Below, piece after piece: positions 1 to 5,987 of a stretch of 11,904 nt of DNA (position 1 is its first letter; each line of letters opens with the position of its first letter). This stretch comes from an uncultured Oscillospiraceae bacterium (lineage in GTDB: Bacteria; Bacillota; Clostridia; Oscillospirales; Acutalibacteraceae): the NCBI GenBank assembly GCA_900552115.1, contig URYP01000065.1, positions 1 through 11,904 on the forward strand. Direction: 5' to 3'. The notes below the pieces were generated by a model. It searched no databases and had not been told where the DNA came from. It saw only the letters and a list, made by a program, of their open reading frames with translations. The position numbers were made by a program, and so were the translations under genes.

Positions 1-1
1 T

Positions 2-58
2 GATTACGATTTAGACACAGAAGAGGAAGTATTAAAATTATTGAGACGTGAGTCATGA
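2..58 (+). CDS. C-terminal end of an unidentified protein (partial at window start)
   Basis: An open frame enters from the left edge and stops at the TGA at 56-58. It gives the 18 residues DYDLDTEEEVLKLLRRES: an acidic stretch followed by a short basic, helix-like end. I do not recognise the protein from so little. The D-x-D-T-E-E pattern loosely resembles the C-terminal ends of some small nucleotidyltransferases, but that is speculation. The gene converges with the minus-strand cold-shock gene, and the hairpin at 124-151 lies between them. That this frame is coding is inferred from its position and its plausible residue composition only. Confidence 0.4.
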   Translation, partial: DYDLDTEEEVLKLLRRES

Positions 59-123
59 GCTTATGTTCTCAGTATCGCGGGAACGGAGGGTTCTCTTATC
101 CCTGCCGGCCGCCGCAAAAGTTA

Positions 124-151
124 AATACCCCGCAGCTTGCTGCGGGGTATT
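124..151 (-). terminator. Intrinsic terminator of csp, possibly bidirectional
   Basis: A 13-bp perfect stem (arms 124-136 and 139-151, including CCCCGCAGC/GCTGCGGGG) closes on a 2-base apparent loop, in practice a few bases larger. It starts 20 bases past the csp stop on the minus strand. In that direction it is followed by TAACTTTT, a modest U-rich tail. In the plus direction, after the gene ending at 58, the tail is not U-rich, so termination there would be weaker. Weak outer pairing (GTTAA at 120-124 with TTAAC at 155-159) could extend the structure. Confidence 0.85.
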
Positions 152-170
152 GGCTTAACGTTATCTCTGA

Positions 171-383
171 TTACTGGGGAATAACATTGACAGCGCGAAC
201 CTTCTTGCTGTCTCTGGGATCAGCTTCTGTATCAAAAGTTACAGCCTGACCTTCCTGTAATGTCTTGAATCCATCAGTCTGGATAGAAGAATAATGTACG
301 AATACATCTTCTCCGTTGTCTGCGTTGGTGATGAAACCATAGCCTTTTTCTGCGTTAAACCATTTTACTGTACCGTTGCTCAT
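171..383 (-). CDS. csp: Cold-shock protein, CspA family
   Basis: This 70-residue protein is the usual length for a single cold-shock domain, a five-stranded beta barrel that binds single-stranded nucleic acid and melts RNA secondary structure. Both RNA-binding motifs are present: RNP1 (K-G-Y-G-F-I-T-N, residues 13-20) and RNP2 (V-F-V-H-Y, residues 27-31). The N-terminal G-T-V-K-W-F-N signature is at residues 4-10. The ATG at 383-381 is preceded by AGGAGGT at 391-397 at good spacing, so the start is secure. The gene is monocistronic: it has its own near-consensus promoter at 522-550, a leader of about 130 nt with a terminator-like hairpin, and a terminator at 124-151. Which numbered paralogue (cspA, B, C or D) it is cannot be told from sequence alone. 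Confidence 0.97.
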   Translation of the reverse strand: MSNGTVKWFNAEKGYGFITNADNGEDVFVHYSSIQTDGFKTLQEGQAVTFDTEADPRDSKKVRAVNVIPQ

Positions 384-439
384 TAGTGGTACCTCCTCAT
401 TTAAAAATTTTTACATATTCGGGGCGAAATACAAAAAAA

Positions 440-492
440 TCACATATTTTTGTAAATCTTCGAACGTGCCAAGGATTTACAAAAATATGTGA
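440..492 (-). promoter_or_regulatory. Attenuator-like hairpin in the csp 5' leader
   Basis: Two perfect 19-base arms (474-492 and 440-458; TCACATATTTTTGTAAATC on the plus strand at 440-458) enclose a 15-base loop. In the csp transcript the 3' arm is followed at once by seven U's (plus-strand A433-A439). This is the layout of a Rho-independent terminator, although the stem is AT-rich. It lies about 23 nt after the predicted transcription start and about 55 nt before the start codon, so it would act within the csp leader. It may be an attenuator, a temperature-responsive element or a stability element. The structure is seen directly; its function is inferred. Confidence 0.7.
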
Positions 493-521
493 AATCATTG
501 AATCGTTTGGAATACAGCACC

Positions 522-550
522 ATAGTACCCTTCTTTTAGGAAACTGTCAA
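522..550 (-). promoter_or_regulatory. Sigma-A-type promoter for csp
   Basis: On the minus strand, a perfect -35 box TTGACA (550-545) is followed by a 17-base spacer and a -10 box TACTAT (527-522), one mismatch from TATAAT. The predicted start of transcription is near 515. Upstream of the -35 box lie A- and T-runs at 554-568 and again at 572-577, which could act as an UP element. The resulting leader is about 130 nt, long for a bacterial mRNA but common for cold-shock genes. Confidence 0.85.
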
Positions 551-582
551 GAGTTTTTTCGAAAAAAACTGTAAAAATTCAG

Positions 583-756
583 AGGGGAAAATCGTTACTA
601 CACATACAAATATATCTTTTACCGGCCGCCCTGTTTTCCGGTTTCCGCGGCTTTGCCCAGAACAGCCATTTTTCCCCGGATTCTCCGGCTTTTTTGCATC
701 TTAAAACCTTATAAGCCATCCGGTGTAAATACGTCGGGCGGCACTTGATTTCCCTG
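583..756. other. Gene-free stretch between the csp promoter and the BlaI-type promoter
   Basis: I see no convincing gene here. A GC-richer patch (about 621-720) sits between AT-rich flanks. It contains a 5-bp hairpin with a T-run (676-695) and two short minus-strand frames (46 codons from 719 to 579, 26 codons from 699 to 619) that lack family resemblance. The patch may be debris from a lost gene. Confidence 0.4.
676..695 (+). terminator. Weak terminator-like hairpin with T-run
   Basis: The stem CCGGA/TCCGG (676-680 and 684-688) with a 3-base loop is followed by C and then six T's (690-695). The stem is short, and no plus-strand gene is recognisable before it, so it may be a leftover terminator or chance. 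Confidence 0.25.
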
Positions 757-787
757 TTGACATTATGACTACACTGTGTAATAATAT
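757..787 (+). promoter_or_regulatory. Promoter of the BlaI-like remnant
   Basis: A perfect -35 box TTGACA (757-762) is followed by a -10 candidate TAATAA at 779-784 (16-base spacer) or TAATAT at 782-787 (19-base spacer). Operator 1 (766-783) overlaps the spacer and -10 region and operator 2 (791-808) covers the likely start site. This arrangement suits repression by direct promoter occlusion. With no strong terminator afterwards, the promoter could read into uppS. Confidence 0.7.
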
Positions 788-808
788 AAATGACTACAAT
801 ATGTAATA
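766..808 (+). promoter_or_regulatory. Pair of BlaI/MecI/CopY-type operator dyads
   Basis: Two 18-base sites match at 16 positions: TGACTACACTGTGTAATA (766-783) and TGACTACAATATGTAATA (791-808). Each holds an inverted TACA-N3-TGTA core, and the sites are 25 bp apart, about two and a half helical turns. BlaI, MecI and CopY winged-helix repressors are known to bind TACA...TGTA dyads placed over their own promoters. The usual core has two central bases, so the three seen here are a departure. The identity is inferred from motif, position and the downstream ORF start. Confidence 0.65.
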
Positions 809-823
809 AAGTGGAGGTCTTTT

Positions 824-877
824 ATGGAACCAATACAGCTCATGTCGGATTCGGAAAAAGAGATCATGGAAATTTAA
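824..877 (+). pseudogene. Truncated BlaI/MecI-family repressor, N-terminal remnant
   Basis: An ATG at 824, with a good GGAGG at 813-817, opens a 17-residue frame, MEPIQLMSDSEKEIMEI, ending at TAA 875-877. The S-D-S-E-x-E-I-M segment matches the start of the winged-helix domain of BlaI/MecI repressors, which normally continues into a tryptophan and about 100 more residues. Here the reading frame ends just before that point. Promoter, dual operators, ribosome site and start codon look intact, which argues for a once-functional repressor gene cut by a deletion, or for a sequence join near 870-890. It could also serve as a short leader peptide for uppS, but that is less likely. The family call rests on few residues. 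Confidence 0.55.
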
Positions 878-890
878 AATAACACCGGGT

Positions 891-918
891 AAAGCCCTTG
901 CTGTTTGGCGAGGGCTTT
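891..918 (+). terminator. Terminator-like hairpin upstream of uppS
   Basis: An 11-bp stem with one G-U pair (arms AAAGCCCTTGC at 891-901 and GCGAGGGCTTT at 908-918) encloses a 6-base loop. Only three T's follow the GC-rich part, then CCGG, so termination would be partial at best. It may be the old terminator of a lost upstream gene or an attenuator between the BlaI-type promoter and uppS. It also covers the TTG at 898, which argues against that codon as the uppS start. Confidence 0.5.
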
Positions 919-946
919 CCGGCGTATTATGCTGCTAAAACCGCAG

Positions 947-956
947 AAAGGCGGGA
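947..956 (+). promoter_or_regulatory. Ribosome binding site deciding the uppS start
   Basis: AAAGGCGGGA is a variant of the AAAGGAGG consensus. It ends four bases before the ATG at 961. No comparable site precedes the in-frame TTG at 898, which lies inside a hairpin. Confidence 0.65.
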
Positions 957-960
957 CAAC

Positions 961-1704
961 ATGCGTTTCTTTAAAAAAAAACGCCCTTCCATACAGGAAT
1001 CGGTGCATATTCCCACCCATATCGGCATCATTATGGATGGGAACGGCCGATGGGCGAAAAAACGGAAATTGCCCCGTCAGGCAGGACACGCTGCGGGTGC
1101 GCGCGTATTTCGCACCATTACCAAGGAATGCGAAAAGCGGGGCGTACGCTACCTGACTGTGTATGCGTTTTCCACGGAAAACTGGAAACGGCCGGCGGCG
1201 GAAGTGGACGCCATTATGAATCTGCTGCGGGATTATCTGAAAGAATCCTTGAAGGATTTTAAAAAAGAAAACATTCGCACCCGGTTTATCGGCGATTTTG
1301 AACCGTTGGCTGCCGATATCCGTGAGCTGATGGCGGAGGCGGAGGAATCGACCCGGCATAAAACGGGTATGACGCTCAATATCGCCATCAATTATGGCGG
1401 CCGTCATGAAATTGTCGATGCGGCCCGCCGGTTGGCGCAGGATGTCAAGACGGGAGCCCTGGCTCCAGAGGATATCGATGAGAAGCAGTTTGCGCGGAGG
1501 CTGTATACGGCTGGCCAGCCGGATCCGGACCTGATCCTGCGTCCCAGCGGGGAGTACCGGCTGTCCAACTTTCTCGTTTGGCAGTCGGCCTATGCCGAAT
1601 TTGTCTTTATGGACGATATCCTGTGGCCGGATTTTACGGCGGCTGATCTGGACAGGGCTATAGCGGAGTATTCACGCCGTGACCGTCGATTTGGAGGAGT
1701 GTAG
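961..1704 (+). CDS. uppS: Undecaprenyl diphosphate synthase (isoprenyl transferase)
   Basis: This cytosolic cis-prenyltransferase condenses farnesyl diphosphate with isopentenyl diphosphates to make the C55 lipid carrier for peptidoglycan and wall polymers. The protein has 247 residues, typical for the family. The H-I-G-I-I-M-D-G-N-G-R-W motif (residues 20-31) holds the catalytic Asp26. Y-A-F-S-T-E-N-W, L-N-I-A-I-N-Y-G-G-R and the C-terminal R-P-S-G-E-Y-R-L-S-N-F block (R194 to F204) are all present; the last binds isopentenyl diphosphate and carries the magnesium-site glutamate. The ATG at 961 is chosen over an in-frame TTG at 898 because it has a ribosome site and gives the normal N-terminus. 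It is the first gene of the cluster, with only 3 bases between its stop and the cdsA ATG. The genes normally found before it in Firmicutes (pyrH, frr) are absent. Confidence 0.97.
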   Translation: MRFFKKKRPSIQESVHIPTHIGIIMDGNGRWAKKRKLPRQAGHAAGARVFRTITKECEKRGVRYLTVYAFSTENWKRPAAEVDAIMNLLRDYLKESLKDFKKENIRTRFIGDFEPLAADIRELMAEAEESTRHKTGMTLNIAINYGGRHEIVDAARRLAQDVKTGALAPEDIDEKQFARRLYTAGQPDPDLILRPSGEYRLSNFLVWQSAYAEFVFMDDILWPDFTAADLDRAIAEYSRRDRRFGGV

Positions 1705-1707
1705 TTG

Positions 1708-2538
1708 ATGAAATCCAGAATTCTCACCGGTGTCGTGGGGGCTGCCTTGGTATTGCTTGTCCTGCTGGTGCTGCCCCCGATCGCCCTGAATATCGCGATG
1801 GCAGGCCTATGCGGCATTGCGATGTATGAAATTTTGCACGTATCCCATGTAAAACATCGGGGCGTCATGGTGCTGGCCATTCTGTTTGCGGCCAGTACGC
1901 CGTTTCTGCTGCTGGCGCAAACCTATCTGGTGGCGCTGGGCGTGATCCTGCTCTATACGGTGCTGCTGGCCATTCTGCAAATCCTCAGCCACCAGTCGCT
2001 GCGGGTCGAACAGACCGGATTTGTTTTTTTAACTTCTACGCTGATCCCGGTTTCGCTGTCCTGCATGGCATATATCCGAGATTTCAGCCCACGGCACGGC
2101 CTGTTTTACGTATTTCTGGCCCTGGTTATGGCCTGGATGTGCGATATCGGCGCCTATTTTATCGGCACGTTTTTGGGGAAACATAAACTGTGCCCTGGTA
2201 TCAGTCCCAAAAAAACGATCGAGGGATTGGTGGGCGGTGTCGTCGTAGCGGTGCTGTCCAGCCTGCTGGCCGCGTGGCTTTACAGTCTCCTGTCGCCCTA
2301 CGCGGGTACGTTTGCCGTCCACTATGGCCAAATCGCGCTGCTGTCCCTAGTGTGCGCGCTGCTGTCAGTAGTGGGAGACCTGTTCGCTTCGGTTATCAAA
2401 CGGGGCTGCCAGGCTAAGGATTTTGGGCATATCATGCCGGGGCACGGCGGTATTATGGATCGATTCGACAGTTTGCTGTTCGTAGCGCCGCTGTTGTTCC
2501 TAGTGGTACATGTGTGGCCGCTTGTGACCGCACTGTAA
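1708..2538 (+). CDS. cdsA: Phosphatidate cytidylyltransferase
   Basis: CdsA is an integral membrane enzyme that converts phosphatidic acid and CTP to CDP-diacylglycerol, the branch point of phospholipid synthesis. The 276 residues contain about eight hydrophobic segments. The family signature at residues 228-255 is intact: S-x-I-K-R, then K-D-F-G-H-I-M-P-G-H-G-G-I-M-D-R-F-D. S-P-K-K-T-I-E-G, another conserved block, lies before it. GGAGGAG at 1693-1699 sits 8 bases before the ATG at 1708. An in-frame TTG at 1705 would add one residue. The ribosome site lies in the last codons of uppS, so the two are translationally linked. A 59-base gap with a small hairpin precedes dxr. Confidence 0.96.
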   Translation: MKSRILTGVVGAALVLLVLLVLPPIALNIAMAGLCGIAMYEILHVSHVKHRGVMVLAILFAASTPFLLLAQTYLVALGVILLYTVLLAILQILSHQSLRVEQTGFVFLTSTLIPVSLSCMAYIRDFSPRHGLFYVFLALVMAWMCDIGAYFIGTFLGKHKLCPGISPKKTIEGLVGGVVVAVLSSLLAAWLYSLLSPYAGTFAVHYGQIALLSLVCALLSVVGDLFASVIKRGCQAKDFGHIMPGHGGIMDRFDSLLFVAPLLFLVVHVWPLVTAL

Positions 2539-2551
2539 TGCGGGCGCCATA

Positions 2552-2571
2552 GCGTAAAACCTGTTTTGCGC
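2552..2571 (+). repeat. Small hairpin in the cdsA-dxr spacer
   Basis: The arms GCGTAAAAC (2552-2560) and GTTTTGCGC (2563-2571) pair over 9 bases with one G-U, then CGTTTTGGG follows. The loop is very tight, so the innermost pair probably opens. It may be a weak terminator, an mRNA-stability element or chance. It sits in the largest gap inside the cluster. Confidence 0.35.
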
Positions 2572-2597
2572 GTTTTGGGAAAGGATGAATCGTTGCC

Positions 2598-3779
2598 GTG
2601 ATACAAGATATAATACCCAAACGGCTGGCTATATTGGGATCCACCGGCTCCATCGGCCGCCAGGCGCTGGAAATCGCTGCGCATCTGAACTATCCGGTAG
2701 CGGTTCTGGCCGCTGGCCGGGACGCGGCGGCACTGGAGCAGCAAATTCGGCAGGTACACCCCGCTGTAGCTGTCCTGTACGATGACGCGGCCGCGGCGGA
2801 CTTGCGAATCCGGGTGGCGGATACGGATACCCGCGTCCTCTCCGGCCGGGAAGGCCTGTGTGCGGCCGCCTCCATGACGGAGCTGCCCGAGGCTCCGGGC
2901 CTTTTAGATATGGTGTTGAACGCCGTGGTGGGGATGGTGGGGTTGGAACCCACGCTGGCGGCGATCGAAGCCGGCCGGGATATCGCCTTGGCCAATAAGG
3001 AAACGCTGGTGGCCGGTGGGGCGCTGGTAATGGACGCAGCCGCCCGTCACAAGGTGAAGTTGCTGCCGGTGGACAGTGAGCACTCGGCCATTTTCCAATG
3101 CCTGCAGGGAATGCCCCCCAACCGCGCTGTCCGGAAGTTGATCCTTACCGCGTCCGGCGGCCCGTTTTTTGGCCGGTCGGCGGAGGAACTGGAACGCGTA
3201 ACCCTCGCCGAAGCGCTGCGCCATCCCAACTGGAGCATGGGGGCGAAAATCACCATTGATTCCGCCACCATGATGAACAAGGGACTGGAGCTGATCGAGG
3301 CGCGGTGGCTGTTTGGTGTAGAGCCGGACAATATCGACATACTGGTACACCGGGAAAGCGTGGTGCATTCCTTGGTGGAATATGACGATGGGTCGGTGTT
3401 GGCGCAGATGGGGCCGGCGGATATGCGGCTGCCCATTCAATATGCGCTGACCTGGCCGATGCGGGCGGAGTCGCCCGTTCAGCCGCTGGATCTAGCGGCT
3501 TTTGGCCGGTTGACCTTTTTTGCTCCGGATAACGAGGCGTTTCCCGCTATGGATATCTGCCGGCGCGCCATTGAACGCGGCGGCGCGGTTCCCGCGGCGG
3601 TCAACGCCGCGAACGAGCAGGCGGTGGCACTGTTTCGCAGGGGCGCGATCGGCTTTGCGGATATCAGCCGCCTGGCGGAAAAAACGGTGGAACGGTCTTG
3701 GCCCCAGGGGGGCACGCTGGAAACGATACTGGCGGCGGACACGGAGAGCCGCCGCCTCATTTTAGAAGAAATTGGGTGA
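2598..3779 (+). CDS. dxr: 1-deoxy-D-xylulose 5-phosphate reductoisomerase
   Basis: Dxr catalyses the first committed step of the MEP isoprenoid pathway, rearranging and reducing DXP to 2-C-methyl-D-erythritol 4-phosphate with NADPH and a divalent metal; it is the target of fosmidomycin. The 393 residues match the family length. The NADPH-binding G-S-T-G-S-I-G is at residues 14-20 and N-K-E-T-L at 133-137. The metal ligands are Asp159 and Glu161 (V-D-S-E-H-S) and Glu231 (M-M-N-K-G-L-E). S-G-G-P-F and H-P-N-W-S-M-G, part of the substrate pocket and flexible loop, are intact. The GTG start at 2598 gives the normal short lead-in. Its likely ribosome site AAGGA (2581-2585) is rather far, 12 bases away. 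The ATG at 2585 is in another frame. rseP follows after 7 bases. Confidence 0.97.
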   Translation: MIQDIIPKRLAILGSTGSIGRQALEIAAHLNYPVAVLAAGRDAAALEQQIRQVHPAVAVLYDDAAAADLRIRVADTDTRVLSGREGLCAAASMTELPEAPGLLDMVLNAVVGMVGLEPTLAAIEAGRDIALANKETLVAGGALVMDAAARHKVKLLPVDSEHSAIFQCLQGMPPNRAVRKLILTASGGPFFGRSAEELERVTLAEALRHPNWSMGAKITIDSATMMNKGLELIEARWLFGVEPDNIDILVHRESVVHSLVEYDDGSVLAQMGPADMRLPIQYALTWPMRAESPVQPLDLAAFGRLTFFAPDNEAFPAMDICRRAIERGGAVPAAVNAANEQAVALFRRGAIGFADISRLAEKTVERSWPQGGTLETILAADTESRRLILEEIG

Positions 3780-3786
3780 ATAGCTG

Positions 3787-4890
3787 TTGGGTTTTCTGAT
3801 ACTGGTCTTAAAAATCCTGATTGCGGTGTTGGTGTTTGGGGTTATCATCCTGGTGCATGAGCTGGGCCATTTCCTGATGGCGCGGCTGATGGGCGTGAAA
3901 GTCAACGAATTTGCCATCGGCATGGGGCCGAAACTGGCCAAGTTTGGAAAAAAGGAAACGCTCTACACCCTGAGGGCGTTCCCCATCGGCGGTTTCTGCC
4001 AAATGGAGGGGGAGGACGCGGACAGCGACAATCCCCGCGCTTTCGGCAACAAGAAGGTATGGCGGCGGGTGCTGATTGTGGTGGCTGGCGCGGTCATGAA
4101 TCTGATTTTGGGGTTCGTGCTGCTGGTGACCTGCTACGGTGTCTATACGCAGCCGCGGGACGGGGAGACGACGGCCCGTTACTCCAGCACCACCGTGGCG
4201 GAGCTGCCGGAGGATTCGACCAGCTATAAAACCGGCCTGCGGGTGGGGGATACCTTCCTTAAGGTCAATGGAAAACGTGTCGTCACTGATTTTGACCTGT
4301 CCTCCATCATGCAGAGCGACGAGGACGGCGTATTCGATATGGTCGTTAAACGGGACGGCGAAAAGGTGGAGCTCAAAGGAGTCGAGTTCACCCTGAAAAC
4401 CGACGAGAAAACCGGCAGCCGCTACCTCGTATATGATTTTAAAGTAAAAGGCATCAATAAAACGGTGCTGTCCACTTTGGCCCACGCCGGAAAAATGGAG
4501 TATTCCATCGGCATCATGATCTGGCGCAGCCTGGGGGATATTATTACGGGAAAATATGGGCTGAATGATCTGTCCGGCCCGGTCGGTGTGGTGGATGCCA
4601 TTGGCGACACGGCCATCCAGGTGGGGGATAACGGCAATGTCAGCGCCGATATCGAATCGCTGCTGATGCTGGCGGCCATGATCACGGTCAACGTCGGTAT
4701 TTTCAATTTGCTGCCCCTGCCTGCGCTGGACGGCGGACGGCTGCTGTTCCTGGCAATTGAGGGAATTTCCCGCCGCAAGGTGCCGGCAAAATACGAGGGC
4801 ATGGTGCATGTGATAGGCATGTTGCTGCTTTTCGGACTCATGATTATTATTACCTTCAGCGATATTTTCCGCATATTCAGCGGCGGATAA
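3787..4890 (+). CDS. rseP: Site-2 intramembrane zinc metalloprotease (RseP/RasP family)
   Basis: This membrane protease cleaves transmembrane segments of anti-sigma factors and leftover signal peptides in regulated intramembrane proteolysis. The 367-residue protein starts with a hydrophobic segment carrying the zinc-binding H-E-L-G-H at residues 24-28. F-A-I-G-M-G-P-K follows. A PDZ domain fills roughly residues 125-200 (with G-L-R-V-G-D-T-F-L-K-V-N-G). The second active-site motif, N-L-L-P-L-P-A-L-D-G-G, carries the zinc-ligand Asp315. A last membrane segment closes the protein. The start is TTG at 3787, which places HExxH at the usual distance from the N-terminus. I see no good ribosome site, so translation probably depends on coupling with dxr, 7 bases upstream. 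ispG starts 28 bases after the stop. Confidence 0.96.
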   Translation: MGFLILVLKILIAVLVFGVIILVHELGHFLMARLMGVKVNEFAIGMGPKLAKFGKKETLYTLRAFPIGGFCQMEGEDADSDNPRAFGNKKVWRRVLIVVAGAVMNLILGFVLLVTCYGVYTQPRDGETTARYSSTTVAELPEDSTSYKTGLRVGDTFLKVNGKRVVTDFDLSSIMQSDEDGVFDMVVKRDGEKVELKGVEFTLKTDEKTGSRYLVYDFKVKGINKTVLSTLAHAGKMEYSIGIMIWRSLGDIITGKYGLNDLSGPVGVVDAIGDTAIQVGDNGNVSADIESLLMLAAMITVNVGIFNLLPLPALDGGRLLFLAIEGISRRKVPAKYEGMVHVIGMLLLFGLMIIITFSDIFRIFSGG

Positions 4891-4902
4891 CCATGTTCAC
4901 AC

Positions 4903-4910
4903 AAAGGAGG
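4903..4910 (+). promoter_or_regulatory. Ribosome binding site deciding the ispG GTG start
   Basis: AAAGGAGG is a perfect Shine-Dalgarno sequence placed 8 bases before the GTG at 4919. It fixes this non-ATG codon as the start; it is the strongest ribosome site seen in the cluster. Confidence 0.85.
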
Positions 4911-4918
4911 AAGCGCGT

Positions 4919-5968
4919 GTGAAAAGACGCGATTGCCGTACCGTGCTGGTCGGCGGCGTACCGGTCGGCGGGGAATCTCCCGTTTCCGTGCAGTCTATGC
5001 TGAATGTTCCGGCGCACGATATTCCGGGGAATGTTGCGCAGGCCCGGCAATTGGCCTTGGCCGGCTGCGATATCCTGCGGATAGCGGTGCCGGACAAAGC
5101 GGCGGTTGCCACAGTGGCGGCTGTCAAGCAGGCGGTGGACGTACCGCTGGTGGCGGATATCCATTTCGACTACCGGCTGGCGCTGGAAGCCGCCGCCGCG
5201 GGCGCGGATAAAATCCGCATCAACCCCGGTAACATAGGGGGAGACGATCGGGTAAAGGCCGTTGCCGACGATTGCCGCCGGCGGGGGATTCCCATCCGCA
5301 TTGGAGTCAACGCCGGTTCCCTGGAGAAAGAGATTTTGGCCAAATACGGGCGTCCCACAGCGGAAGCCCTGCGGGACAGCGCGCTCTATCACGCTGCCCT
5401 GCTCGAAAAGTTTGATTTTGAGGACATTGTCTTGTCGCTTAAATCCTCGGATGTCCCCACCATGGTGCGGGCGTATGAACGAATTGCCGAAACCTGTCCC
5501 TATCCCCTGCATGTGGGGGTGACGGAGGCCGGCACCGAGCGGATGGGCATTCTCAAGTCGGCGGCGGGCATCGGTTCGTTGCTGCTGCGGGGTATCGGGG
5601 ACACCATACGGGTATCGCTAACCGCCGATCCCGTAAAAGAGGTGCGCGCCGGGATCGCTCTGCTGCAAGTCCTTGGCCTACGGCGGCAGACGGCGGCTAT
5701 GGTATCCTGCCCCACCTGCGGGCGGACGGCCATCAGCCTGATTCCGATGGCCGAAGAAGTGGAGCGCCGGCTGGAAAAGATTGATAAGCCCATAACGGTA
5801 GCGGTGATGGGCTGCGTCGTCAATGGACCCGGAGAAGCCCGCGAAGCCGATATTGGCCTCGCGGGGGGACAGGGCAAAGCCGTCATTTTCCGCAAAGGAG
5901 AGGTTATCCGCACGGTCGAGGAAGCCGCTGCGGTGGACGCGTTGTTTGAAGAAATCGAGCAGTTGTAA
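4919..5968 (+). CDS. ispG: 4-hydroxy-3-methylbut-2-enyl diphosphate synthase (flavodoxin/ferredoxin)
   Basis: IspG (GcpE) carries out the penultimate MEP-pathway step, reductively opening methylerythritol cyclodiphosphate to HMBPP with a [4Fe-4S] cluster. The 349-residue protein has the bacterial two-domain form: a TIM barrel at the N-terminus (S-V-Q-S-M near residues 22-26; D-I-H-F-D and K-I-R-I-N-P-G-N in the barrel) and a C-terminal iron-sulfur domain. The cluster ligands are all visible: Cys264 and Cys267 (S-C-P-T-C-G-R), Cys299 (M-G-C-V-V-N-G-P-G-E) and Glu306. It uses a GTG start with a strong ribosome site. It shares the pathway with dxr two genes upstream and indirectly with uppS. polC begins 19 bases after its stop. 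Confidence 0.97.
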   Translation: MKRRDCRTVLVGGVPVGGESPVSVQSMLNVPAHDIPGNVAQARQLALAGCDILRIAVPDKAAVATVAAVKQAVDVPLVADIHFDYRLALEAAAAGADKIRINPGNIGGDDRVKAVADDCRRRGIPIRIGVNAGSLEKEILAKYGRPTAEALRDSALYHAALLEKFDFEDIVLSLKSSDVPTMVRAYERIAETCPYPLHVGVTEAGTERMGILKSAAGIGSLLLRGIGDTIRVSLTADPVKEVRAGIALLQVLGLRRQTAAMVSCPTCGRTAISLIPMAEEVERRLEKIDKPITVAVMGCVVNGPGEAREADIGLAGGQGKAVIFRKGEVIRTVEEAAAVDALFEEIEQL

Positions 5969-5987
5969 AGAAAAGGACAGGAATACT

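Noticed and set aside
61..120. Possible tRNA-like or T-box-like piece around GGGTTCTC
   Set aside because: No arms or acceptor stem could be paired to support an RNA gene.
55..249. A 64-codon plus-strand frame
   Set aside because: It runs through the terminator hairpin and is antisense to the end of csp.
386..574. A 62-codon plus-strand frame across the csp leader
   Set aside because: It lies over the csp leader hairpin and promoter on the opposite strand, starts without a ribosome site, and has no family resemblance.
579..719. Minus-strand frames of 46 codons (719-579) and 26 codons (699-619)
   Set aside because: Both have weak or no ribosome sites, no recognisable domain and no supporting context. 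The 26-codon one is strongly basic but could easily be chance.
905..930. Possible uppS promoter with -10 TATTAT at 925-930
   Set aside because: The only -35-like hexamers give spacers of 14 or 21 bases and match poorly, and they lie inside the hairpin.
3808..4809. A 333-codon minus-strand frame opposite rseP
   Set aside because: It is a shadow of rseP, which carries both active-site motifs; the antisense product is rich in His and Gln and resembles no known family.
5823..5987. Extension of the polC frame 55 codons into the end of ispG
   Set aside because: The extension would begin inside the iron-sulfur domain of ispG and is not PolC-like. The ATG at 5988 has a ribosome site and gives the expected length.
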